A DNA stretch of 5,796 bases from Gammaproteobacteria bacterium (GTDB lineage Bacteria > Pseudomonadota > Gammaproteobacteria > Pseudomonadales > Pseudomonadaceae). Of this stretch, positions 1 through 5,796 are shown piece by piece. Numbering within the stretch: the stretch's first letter is position 1; every line of letters begins with the position of its first letter. A program made the position numbers and the translations under genes. Location of the stretch: contig JAAYHO010000135.1 in NCBI GenBank assembly GCA_012735335.1, positions 1 through 5,796 of the forward strand. The letters run 5' to 3'. A model generated the notes under the pieces. That model was not told the origin of the DNA. It did no database searches and was given only the letters and a program-made list of their open reading frames with translations.

Positions 1-979
1 CCATCAACCTGCGATAACTCTCCTTGCGCTTCTCCTGATCATGGATCGGGCTGTTGACGATCAGCTCGTCCATGCCGTAGCGCTCCTTCAGATCGGCAAT
101 CTGCTGTGCCACGGTCTGTTCGTCACCGATCAGCGTTCCGGCCAGGGTCGACATTACCTGATGGCGCTCGTGGGGTTGCCACAGGTCGTCCATGTTCTCC
201 ACCGGCGGGCGCAGTTGGCCGCGTTCGCCGCGGATCATGTTGAGGAACGACTGCTGGTGCGAGGTGGCCAGGTAGTGGGCTTCTTCGCGGGTTTCGGCGA
301 CGAAGGCGTTGATGCCGAGCATGGCCAGCGGTTGCTGCAGTTGCTCGGACGGCTGGAAGGCCTCGCGGTAGCCCTGCATGGCCGCCATCATGTAGTCCGG
401 CGAGAACTGCCCGGCAAAGGCGAAGGGCAGGCCCAGGGTGGCGGCCAGCTGGGCGCTGAAGGTGCTGGAGCCCAGCAGCCAGATCGGCACGTCCAGCCCG
501 GCACCGGGTACCGCCACCAGCCGCTGGCCGGGTTCGGGCTTGGCGAAGTAATGGCGCAGCTCATCGAGCATCTGCGGGAAGTCCTCACCGTCGGTACGGC
601 CCCGGCGCAGGGCCCGGGCGGTAAGCATGTCGGTGCCCGGGGCGCGGCCCAGACCCAGGTCGATACGGCCGGGGTAGAGGGACTCCAGGGTGCCGAACTG
701 CTCGGCAATCTGCAGCGGTGAATGGTTCGGCAGCATGATGCCGCCGGAGCCGACGCGGATGCGTTCGGTGCCCCCGGCAATATGGCCGATCACCACCGAG
801 GTGGCGGCGCTGGCGATGCCGACCATATTGTGGTGCTCGGCCACCCAGAAGCGCTGGTAGCCCTGCTGTTCCACCGCGCGGGCCAGATCAAGGCTGTTGC
901 GCAGGGCATCGGCCGGGGTGGCGCCCAGGATGACCGGGCACAGATCGAGGACGGACAGCGGGACAATAGGGTTTTTCAT
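1..979 (-). CDS. LLM-class flavin-dependent oxidoreductase, YhbW/MsnO8-like (3' end off the left edge)
   Basis: The reading frame is open from the ATG at 979 to the window edge, giving 326 complete residues. It reads as a luciferase-like monooxygenase-fold (TIM barrel) protein, predicted cytosolic, in a family that uses reduced flavin; its substrate is unknown. Visible family motifs are LDLCPV near residue 11, WVAEHHNM at 45-52, [13 protein letters not shown] at 77-89, [13 protein letters not shown] at 105-117 and WLLGSS at 167-172. From memory these align closely with E. coli YhbW (about 335 aa), so only about ten C-terminal residues should be missing. The start is supported by GGAG five bases upstream and by the motif-to-start distance typical of the family. 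It lies 34 nt behind the Cache-GGDEF-EAL gene with no evident terminator, so it is probably the distal gene of that operon. The family call is firm; the physiological role and any link to signalling are not known. Confidence 0.93.
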   Translation of the reverse strand, partial: MKNPIVPLSVLDLCPVILGATPADALRNSLDLARAVEQQGYQRFWVAEHHNMVGIASAATSVVIGHIAGGTERIRVGSGGIMLPNHSPLQIAEQFGTLESLYPGRIDLGLGRAPGTDMLTARALRRGRTDGEDFPQMLDELRHYFAKPEPGQRLVAVPGAGLDVPIWLLGSSTFSAQLAATLGLPFAFAGQFSPDYMMAAMQGYREAFQPSEQLQQPLAMLGINAFVAETREEAHYLATSHQQSFLNMIRGERGQLRPPVENMDDLWQPHERHQVMSTLAGTLIGDEQTVAQQIADLKERYGMDELIVNSPIHDQEKRKESYRRLM

Positions 980-984
980 GGGAG

Positions 985-988
985 CTCC
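985..988 (-). promoter_or_regulatory. Shine-Dalgarno of the flavin oxidoreductase gene
   Basis: GGAG on the minus strand lies five bases before the ATG at 979. It sits in the 34-nt gap after the EAL gene and fixes the start chosen for the oxidoreductase. It lies within the GGAGCTCC palindrome at 981-988. Confidence 0.7.
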
Positions 989-1013
989 GGAACAGCGGGA
1001 TGGTCCGGCCATG

Positions 1014-3356
1014 CTACCTGCGCTGACCGGTGGAATACAGCTCTGCGGCGTCGGGTGTCGGTGCGGGCATGCCGATATAGGCCCCTTGGGCAAAGTCGAT
1101 CTGCAGCTCCTTGACCTGCTTCAGCACTGCCTCGCTGTGCACGAACTCGGCCACCGTCTGCAGTCCCAGCTCCCGGGCAAAGCGCACTATGCCCTCGGCC
1201 AGCACCCGGGCGGTGGGGTCGCGGTGCAGACGCTTGATCAGCGAGCCGTCGATCTTGATCAGATCCACATCCAGGCGCATCAGGTGCTCGAAGTTGGAAT
1301 AACCGGTACCGAAGTCATCAATGGCGATACGGCAGCCCAGCGCCTTGGCCCGGTCGATGAAGGCACGCACCTGACGGTAGTTCTCGATACCCTCGGACTC
1401 GAGAATCTCGAAGATCACCCGCTGCGCCAGCGCGCGATCCTGAAGCCGCTGGAGAATATACTCGCTCAGTTCCTCATCCAGCAGATCATCACAGGACAGG
1501 TTCAGCGAGAACTGCTGGCTGCTGTCGGCAAACCGGGCAAAACACTGGTCCACCATGCAGCGGGTGATCAGCCGGTACAGACGGATCTTGCGCGCCACCG
1601 GCAGAAAGGTCGCCGGAGCAATGGAGTCGCCGTTCTCATCGAGCATGCGCACCAGACACTCGTACTTGTCGATACGCCCGGTACGCAGATTCAGGATCGG
1701 CTGGAACCAGGGCACGATGCGCTGTTCCTCCAGCGCCACGCGCAGGCGGTTGGCCCACAGCAGGTTCTGCTCGTAGGTCTCGCGCAGGCCATGGGCCGGG
1801 TCATGGATCAGGTAGTTGAGTTTCTGCAGCCGGGCCATCTTCACCGCGATATTGGCCGAGGGCACCAGTTGCTGACTGCCAATCGGCGGATTGCTGCTCT
1901 GATCGGTGGCGGCCAGCCCCAGGGTCGCCTGCAGCGGGATGGTCTGCCCCTGCCACTGGATGCTCAGGGTGCTGATGCAGTGGTGCAGGCTGTCCAGCCA
2001 GCGGGTGAACTGCGCCGGGTGCTCAGGCAGCGGCAGCAGCACCGCCATCTCGTCGGCGTGCATGTGATACAGCTGCGCCTCCCCGCCCAGCGGGGTGCGG
2101 GCCAGATGGTCCAGCAGCCCGGCGGCCACCTCGCGAATCACCTGGTCACCACAGGCACTGCCGTAGAAGTCGTTGATCTCGCGGAAGGCGTCGATATTCA
2201 GCAGGATCAGCGTGGCCGGGCGCTCCCGGTGCAGGTCCTGCAGCAGTTTTTCCCGGTTGGGCAGGCCGGTCAGGGCGTCGGTATACAGGCTGTTCAGCTG
2301 CCGCAGAGTGTTGGCCACCAGATACAGGATGATGCCCGACAGCAGCAACATTACACCGACGATCACCGCCACGATGCGCAGGTTGCTGGTGCGCATGGGC
2401 GCCAGCACCGCATCGATCTCCGCCTGCGGAATCCCGATGCCGAACACCATGCCCGCATCGGTCGGCGCATGGAACAGCGCGTACTCCGCGCCTTCGGCTT
2501 CGATGGTGCGGCTCTGCATGGGGGAGGTCGGGTACTGGCTCAGCAGCTCGGCGGGCGGCGGGCTGGAGTGATCCGGGTGCTGCAACTGCAACTCGATGAT
2601 CTTCTCCAGCAGGTGCTGGGCCTCGGGGCCGGTGTCGGACTCGGCCAGGCTCGACAGATTGCGGTTTTCCCGGTCCAGCAGAAAGGCAAAGGTACCGGGG
2701 GTAACCCGTACCGCGCTGACCAGCCGGATGATCTCATCCGCCTCCCAGTCGATCACCGCCAGCCCGGCAACACGGTTCTGCTGATCGAGCAGCGGCGTGC
2801 TGATACTGATCACCACCTCCTCGATCTCCGGCTTGTAGTAGGCCGCGCTCCAGTGGAAGCTGCGCTGCGCCGGGCTGCTCCGGCCCAGTTGCTGAACAAT
2901 GTCCCGGTACCAGGGCTGGTCACTGAAAGCCTCCGGCTGGCTGCTGACCTGCCAGCCGGATGATTCCCTGTGAGCATGCACGGCAAAGGCCTCGGCACGG
3001 TAGCTGCCGGGATGAAACAGGATGCTGCCGCCGTGCACATCGGTCAGATCAGCCAGGGTGGCGCTGACGCTGTGCTTGAGTTCGGCCAGGTTGGACTGGC
3101 CGGGCAGGCGCTGCTGGCGCAGCAACAGTTCAGCGTGGCGGGCCAGCGCGGCGGTATTGCGTTGCATGAGGAAGTGATGGGTATTGATTCGCGCCAGATT
3201 GGCGTGAAAAGTGTCAGCAATCTGACGCTGGCGCTGTTCGGTCATCGCCTGCTGGGCAAAATTCAGGTTCAACCCGGAAATCAGCCACATACCGGCAACG
3301 AACAGACTGACCAGCAACAGCAGGATCAGCATGATGGAGCTTTTGCGCCCGAACAT
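1014..3356 (-). CDS. Membrane-anchored Cache-GGDEF-EAL protein, predicted c-di-GMP phosphodiesterase
   Basis: 780 aa. The predicted architecture is TM1 (about 8-28), a periplasmic Cache-type sensor (about 30-325, with PWYRD at 148-152 and the strand-rich segment 167-205), TM2 (about 327-349), GGDEF (about 358-515) and EAL (about 530-770). The GGDEF domain begins normally (DALTGLPNR, 360-368) and keeps D389 and N395. Its signature loop, however, is HADEM (433-437), with the second glycine replaced, and there is no RxxD inhibitory site before it, so cyclase activity is unlikely. The EAL domain keeps the expected metal-binding and catalytic residues: E566 (in ECL), N619, E650, D680/D681 in DDFGTGYS, K701, E737 and Q757. 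It should hydrolyse c-di-GMP to pGpG at the inner membrane. An in-frame upstream ATG at 3509 would add 51 basic, proline-rich residues overlapping the lipoprotein gene. The start at 3356 is preferred because it follows a strong Shine-Dalgarno and gives an N-terminal TM. The Cache ligand is unknown. Confidence 0.94.
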   Translation of the reverse strand: MFGRKSSIMLILLLLVSLFVAGMWLISGLNLNFAQQAMTEQRQRQIADTFHANLARINTHHFLMQRNTAALARHAELLLRQQRLPGQSNLAELKHSVSATLADLTDVHGGSILFHPGSYRAEAFAVHAHRESSGWQVSSQPEAFSDQPWYRDIVQQLGRSSPAQRSFHWSAAYYKPEIEEVVISISTPLLDQQNRVAGLAVIDWEADEIIRLVSAVRVTPGTFAFLLDRENRNLSSLAESDTGPEAQHLLEKIIELQLQHPDHSSPPPAELLSQYPTSPMQSRTIEAEGAEYALFHAPTDAGMVFGIGIPQAEIDAVLAPMRTSNLRIVAVIVGVMLLLSGIILYLVANTLRQLNSLYTDALTGLPNREKLLQDLHRERPATLILLNIDAFREINDFYGSACGDQVIREVAAGLLDHLARTPLGGEAQLYHMHADEMAVLLPLPEHPAQFTRWLDSLHHCISTLSIQWQGQTIPLQATLGLAATDQSSNPPIGSQQLVPSANIAVKMARLQKLNYLIHDPAHGLRETYEQNLLWANRLRVALEEQRIVPWFQPILNLRTGRIDKYECLVRMLDENGDSIAPATFLPVARKIRLYRLITRCMVDQCFARFADSSQQFSLNLSCDDLLDEELSEYILQRLQDRALAQRVIFEILESEGIENYRQVRAFIDRAKALGCRIAIDDFGTGYSNFEHLMRLDVDLIKIDGSLIKRLHRDPTARVLAEGIVRFARELGLQTVAEFVHSEAVLKQVKELQIDFAQGAYIGMPAPTPDAAELYSTGQRR

Positions 3357-3363
3357 TGCCGTG

Positions 3364-3369
3364 CTCCTC
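3364..3369 (-). promoter_or_regulatory. Shine-Dalgarno of the Cache-GGDEF-EAL gene, overlapping the upstream stop codon
   Basis: GAGGAG on the minus strand lies seven bases before the ATG at 3356. Its first two bases are shared with the TGA stop (3370-3368) of the Sel1 lipoprotein gene. This decides the start at 3356 over the longer frame opening at 3509, and it suggests that translation of the two genes is coupled. Confidence 0.8.
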
Positions 3370-4090
3370 AGAAGGGCCGGCCGGGGGCGGCGCTGGTATT
3401 GATACGCTGGCGCGCCGCCGCCAGTTGCGCCGGAGACAGCTGCCCGGCCAGTTGCTCGACCCCGGCGCGGGCCCGCTGCTCGCCATTGAGCAGGGCCAGA
3501 CTCAACCATACATAGGCCTCTACCGGATCAGCAGGCCCACCGCTGCCTTCCAGATAACTCACCCCGAGACGGTACTGGGCGGGGGCCGAGCCCAGATTGG
3601 CCGCCTGTTGCAGCCAGCGCCGGGCCTGCTGCTGTTCCTCTCCCGGATGGTTGAAATACAGCTCGGCCAGTTGCAACTGCGCGGCGACATTATCCTGAGC
3701 GGCGGCACGTTCCAGCCAGCGCTGCGCTATTGCGTGATCCGGCTCGGTACCGGTGCCATTCAGCCAGGCCATACCGGCCTGATACTGGGCCTCGGCCAGC
3801 CCCTGTCCGGCGGCCTGCTCGATCAGCTGCAGCGCCCGGTCCCGGTCAGCCGGTGCGCCGTGGCCGCGCTGGTAGAACTCCGCCAGCAACAATTGCCCCG
3901 GCGGATAACCCCGGCTGGACGACTGCTCGGCCCAGTACAGCGGATCGATATAGGGCTGGTCCAGCAGCCGCTCGACTTCATTCTGCAGCGGGCTGTCGCT
4001 GTGCTCGCGGAAAGACGGGCGCAGGGAGTCAGGCAGCACGGCGCAGCCAGCCACACAGCACATCAGAAGCAGTAGAGGGAGGGTGCGCAT
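3368..4090 (-). CDS. Sel1-repeat lipoprotein
   Basis: 240 aa. The N-terminus is a short lipoprotein signal peptide: MRTLP, a hydrophobic core, then VAGC with the predicted lipidated cysteine at residue 16. Residue +2 is Ala, not Asp, which favours the outer membrane over retention in the inner membrane. After a linker (17-60) come four Sel1-like (TPR-related) repeats of about 36 residues, roughly 61-96, 97-132, 133-166 and 167-202. They show the AEAQYQAGMAWLNGTG and APAQYRLGVSYLEGSGG patterns and the alternating W/L-E-x-A-A helices. A short Q/A-rich tail follows (203-240). Such repeats form protein-binding superhelices, so the likely role is a periplasmic adaptor or scaffold; no enzymatic motif is visible. 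It is first in the leftward operon and ends 11 nt before the Cache-GGDEF-EAL gene, so the two products may act together. The Shine-Dalgarno is weak (GTGAGA, five bases before the ATG). Confidence 0.88.
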   Translation of the reverse strand: MRTLPLLLLMCCVAGCAVLPDSLRPSFREHSDSPLQNEVERLLDQPYIDPLYWAEQSSSRGYPPGQLLLAEFYQRGHGAPADRDRALQLIEQAAGQGLAEAQYQAGMAWLNGTGTEPDHAIAQRWLERAAAQDNVAAQLQLAELYFNHPGEEQQQARRWLQQAANLGSAPAQYRLGVSYLEGSGGPADPVEAYVWLSLALLNGEQRARAGVEQLAGQLSPAQLAAARQRINTSAAPGRPF

Positions 4091-4164
4091 GCATATCTCA
4101 CGGGATCAGTACTACCAGAGTCTGTCACTCACGCCATGTTACGGCAATCGGCAAAACGCTTGAG

Positions 4165-4178
4165 GGCGATAAATAAGA
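4165..4178 (+). promoter_or_regulatory. Weak second FleQ-like sequence upstream of the sigma54 element
   Basis: GGCGATAAATAAGA matches the remembered FleQ box GTCAATAAATTGAC at 8 of 14 positions, including the central ATAAAT. It ends five bases before the -24 element. The outer half-sites are poor, so it is a candidate only. Confidence 0.2.
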
Positions 4179-4182
4179 AGTG

Positions 4183-4198
4183 TGGAACAGTTCTTGCT
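4183..4198 (+). promoter_or_regulatory. Sigma54 (RpoN) -24/-12 promoter of flhA
   Basis: TGGAAC, five bases, then TTGCT. This matches the sigma54 consensus TGGCAC-N5-TTGCA/T with one mismatch, and with the invariant GG (4184-4185) and GC (4196-4197) exactly ten bases apart. With the GC as -13/-12, transcription should start near 4209, giving an untranslated leader of about 47 nt before the flhA ATG. A sigma54 promoter here agrees with the established RpoN- and FleQ-dependence of flhA in Pseudomonas. The element is read directly; the start site is inferred from spacing. Confidence 0.88.
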
Positions 4199-4224
4199 TT
4201 AACTATCGGAAGTGGAACTTTTAC

Positions 4225-4238
4225 GTCAATTTATTGTT
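4225..4238 (-). promoter_or_regulatory. Putative FleQ binding site in the flhA leader
   Basis: Read on the minus strand this is AACAATAAATTGAC, which matches the remembered Pseudomonas FleQ consensus GTCAATAAATTGAC at 12 of 14 positions; only the first two bases differ. It falls at about +17 to +30 relative to the predicted start. In P. aeruginosa, FleQ has been reported to act at several flagellar promoters, including flhA, from sites in the leader downstream of the RpoN element, so the position is expected and not odd. Because the site is AT-rich and short, a chance match in this leader cannot be excluded. Confidence 0.6.
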
Positions 4239-4240
4239 TC

Positions 4241-4245
4241 AGGGA
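4241..4245 (+). promoter_or_regulatory. Shine-Dalgarno of flhA
   Basis: AGGGA lies ten bases before the ATG at 4256, slightly longer than the usual spacing. The next in-frame ATG (codon 12, at 4289) has no purine-rich sequence at a suitable distance, so 4256 is the preferred start. Confidence 0.6.
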
Positions 4246-4255
4246 CTTCCGCAAC

Positions 4256-5796
4256 ATGGCCGTCAATCATACTCAGGTCTTGACCAACATGCGCAGCAAC
4301 CTGGCAGGGTTGCGCCATGGCAGCCTCGGCGTGCCGATTCTGTTGCTGGCCATGCTCGGCATGATGATGTTGCCGGTACCGCCGTTCCTGCTCGACGTCT
4401 TCTTCACCTTCAACATCGCCCTGTCACTGGTGGTGCTGCTGGTCTGCGCCTACGCCCTGCGGCCGCTGGATTTTGCCGCCTTCCCGACCATCCTGCTGGT
4501 GGCCACCCTGCTGCGCCTGGCGCTGAACGTGGCCTCCACCCGCGTGGTGCTGCTCTACGGCCATGAAGGTCCGGCGGCGGCGGGCAAGGTGATTCAGGCC
4601 TTCGGCCAGGTGGTGGTGGGTGGCAGCTTCATTGTCGGTCTGGTGGTGTTCATCATTCTCATGGTGATCAACTTCGTGGTGGTAACCAAGGGTGCCGGGC
4701 GCATTTCCGAAGTCAGCGCGCGCTTCACCCTGGACGCCATGCCCGGCAAACAGATGGCCATCGACGCCGACCTCAACTCCGGTCTGATCGACCAGGAAGA
4801 GGCCAAGCGGCGCCGCCTGGAAGTGGCCCAGGAAGCCGACTTCTACGGCTCCATGGACGGTGCCAGCAAATTCGTGCGCGGCGATGCGGTGGCCGGGCTG
4901 CTGATCCTGTTCATCAACGTCATCGGCGGGCTGATCATCGGCATGGGTCAGCACGGCCTCAGCTTCACCGAGGCTGGTCATATCTACGTGTTGCTTACCA
5001 TCGGCGATGGTCTGGTCGGGCAGATTCCCTCGTTGCTGCTGTCCACAGCGGCGGCCATCATGGTTACCCGGGTGTCGACGTCCGAAGACATGGGCTCTCA
5101 GGTCAAGCGGCAGATGTTTGCCTCGCCCAAGGCGCTGGCCATTGCCGCCGCCATCATGGTGGTCATGGGGCTTATTCCCGGCATGCCGCACCTGTCCTTC
5201 CTCAGCCTGGGTGCGCTGGCCGCCGGTGGCGCTTACTTCATTGCTCACCGCCAGCGGATCAAGGTCGAAGAAGAGAAGGTCGCCGAGGAGCAGAAGGCCC
5301 AGCTGCCCGCCCTGCAGCGCCCGGAAACCCGCGAGCTGGGCTTGGACGACGTCACCCCGGTGGACATGGTCGGTCTGGAAGTCGGCTACCGGCTGATCCC
5401 GCTGGTGGACCGCAGCCAAGGCGGCCAGTTGCTGGCGCGGATCAAGGGCATCCGCAAGAAGCTGTCCCAGGATCTGGGCTTCCTGATGCCCTCGGTACAC
5501 ATCCGCGACAACCTGGATCTGGCACCCAACGTCTACCGCATCACCCTGATGGGCGTCGGTGTGGCCGAAGCCGAGGTCTACGCCGACCGTGAACTGGCCA
5601 TCAACCCCGGTCAGGTATTCGGCGAGATCAAGGGCATTCCCGGCAAGGATCCGGCCTTCGGTCTGGATGCGGTGTGGATCGAAGCGGCACAGAAGGATCA
5701 GGCCCAGTCGCTGGGTTACACCGTAGTCGACGTCAGCACCGTGGTCGCCACCCACCTCAACCAGATCCTGCACAAGCACTCCCACGAGCTGATCGG
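4256..5796 (+). CDS. flhA: Flagellar biosynthesis protein FlhA (3' end off the right edge)
   Basis: The frame is open from the ATG at 4256 to the window edge: 513 complete residues of an expected 700 or so. FlhA forms the nonameric export gate of the flagellar type III secretion apparatus at the inner membrane and drives export of rod, hook and filament subunits. The N-terminal half has about eight hydrophobic segments (roughly 24-42, 46-66, 72-92, 118-142, 205-229, 243-268, 292-309, 312-330). The FHIPEP family signature is intact at 149-172 (RISEVSAR, then LDAMPGKQMAIDAD), followed by the conserved EADFYGSMDGASKFVRGDA (193-211). A charged linker at about 331-365, rich in E, K and Q, leads into the cytoplasmic chaperone- and substrate-binding domain (from about 366). 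The N-terminal region (NMRSNLAGL, LLAMLGMMMLPVPPFLLD) resembles Pseudomonas FlhA. It is transcribed away from the lipoprotein operon, from its own sigma54 promoter. No frameshift or missing key residue was seen. Confidence 0.98.
   Translation, partial: MAVNHTQVLTNMRSNLAGLRHGSLGVPILLLAMLGMMMLPVPPFLLDVFFTFNIALSLVVLLVCAYALRPLDFAAFPTILLVATLLRLALNVASTRVVLLYGHEGPAAAGKVIQAFGQVVVGGSFIVGLVVFIILMVINFVVVTKGAGRISEVSARFTLDAMPGKQMAIDADLNSGLIDQEEAKRRRLEVAQEADFYGSMDGASKFVRGDAVAGLLILFINVIGGLIIGMGQHGLSFTEAGHIYVLLTIGDGLVGQIPSLLLSTAAAIMVTRVSTSEDMGSQVKRQMFASPKALAIAAAIMVVMGLIPGMPHLSFLSLGALAAGGAYFIAHRQRIKVEEEKVAEEQKAQLPALQRPETRELGLDDVTPVDMVGLEVGYRLIPLVDRSQGGQLLARIKGIRKKLSQDLGFLMPSVHIRDNLDLAPNVYRITLMGVGVAEAEVYADRELAINPGQVFGEIKGIPGKDPAFGLDAVWIEAAQKDQAQSLGYTVVDVSTVVATHLNQILHKHSHELI

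Larger units (their letters stand above)
4207..4251 (+). repeat. Inverted repeat spanning the flhA leader (possible mRNA stem)
   Basis: CGGAAGT (4207-4213) and ACTTCCG (4245-4251) are perfect 7-bp inverted copies with a 31-nt loop. The left arm coincides with the predicted 5' end of the transcript. The right arm starts on the last base of the AGGGA Shine-Dalgarno, so pairing in the mRNA would lie against the ribosome-binding site. If transcription starts at 4209, only about five base pairs remain available. A competing short hairpin, AAGT-GGA-ACTT, lies at 4210-4220. Confidence 0.4.
4091..4255. other. Divergent intergenic region between the lipoprotein operon and flhA
   Basis: These 165 nt separate two start codons facing away from each other. 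The flhA-proximal half (about 4165-4240) is clearly more AT-rich than the surrounding genes. It holds the sigma54 element, the FleQ-like box and the flhA leader. The leftward side must hold the promoter of the lipoprotein operon, but no clear sigma70 -35/-10 pair is visible there. No small ORF with a convincing ribosome-binding site was found in it. Confidence 0.85.

Noticed and set aside
41..721. 226-codon open frame on the plus strand
   Set aside because: It is antisense to the YhbW-like gene, whose motifs are continuous through this stretch; it has no recognisable features of its own.
981..1008. Inverted repeat CCGGA/TCCGG and GGAGCTCC palindrome between the EAL and oxidoreductase genes, as a possible terminator
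   Set aside because: The stem is only five base pairs with a 12-nt loop and no T-run follows in the direction of transcription. It also overlaps the oxidoreductase Shine-Dalgarno, so a terminator is unlikely.
897..2963. 688-codon open frame on the plus strand
   Set aside because: It lies wholly antisense to the well-supported Cache-GGDEF-EAL and oxidoreductase genes. Its product is Gln/His/Gly-rich low-information sequence without recognisable domains, as expected for the complement of high-GC coding DNA.
3357..3509. 51-residue N-terminal extension of the Cache-GGDEF-EAL protein from the ATG at 3509
   Set aside because: The extension is Arg/Pro/Ala-rich out-of-frame reading of the lipoprotein gene, and it would place basic, non-hydrophobic sequence before the first transmembrane segment. 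The ATG at 3356 has a strong Shine-Dalgarno.
4180..4566. 128-codon plus-strand frame beginning before flhA
   Set aside because: It overlaps the flhA start in another frame, would begin upstream of the predicted transcript start, and gives a low-complexity product.
4424..5785. 453-codon open frame on the minus strand
   Set aside because: It is antisense to flhA, which is unmistakable. The product is His/Asp/Gln-rich with no domain, and no ribosome-binding site supports it.

Overview
The window is high-GC, protein-dense DNA that reads as a chromosomal segment from a Pseudomonas-like gammaproteobacterium (Pseudomonadaceae, possibly Pseudomonas sensu lato or Halopseudomonas). The inference rests on a FlhA that closely matches my memory of Pseudomonas FlhA, a sigma54-type flhA promoter with a FleQ-like site downstream of it, and GC-biased codon use. 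Species cannot be fixed from the sequence alone.

Layout: two divergent transcription units meet at a 165-nt, locally AT-rich intergenic region (4091-4255). The rightward unit is flhA (from 4256, running off the right edge), the export-gate protein of the flagellar type III secretion system. The leftward unit has three tightly packed genes. The first is a Sel1-repeat lipoprotein (4090-3368). The second is a membrane-anchored Cache-GGDEF-EAL protein (3356-1014), whose Shine-Dalgarno overlaps the lipoprotein stop codon. The third is a YhbW/MsnO8-type luciferase-like flavin oxidoreductase (979 to the left edge, about ten residues short of its expected C-terminus). The gaps of 11 and 34 nt suggest one operon.

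How the parts fit together: the Cache-GGDEF-EAL protein keeps every recognisable catalytic residue of an EAL phosphodiesterase (with ECL in place of EAL), but its GGDEF active site is degraded to HADEM. It should therefore lower c-di-GMP, perhaps in response to a periplasmic signal. Its upstream partner is a predicted lipoprotein with four Sel1 repeats that could face the same periplasmic space. In Pseudomonas, FleQ is both a c-di-GMP receptor and the activator of sigma54-dependent flagellar genes including flhA. The intergenic region has a near-consensus -24/-12 element and, at about +17 to +30, a 12/14 match to the FleQ box. The arrangement suggests a local link between a c-di-GMP phosphodiesterase module and flagellar export-gate expression. 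The parts are visible in the sequence; the functional link is inference.

No RNA genes, mobile elements or CRISPR arrays were seen. Long open frames antisense to the real genes are GC-driven shadows.
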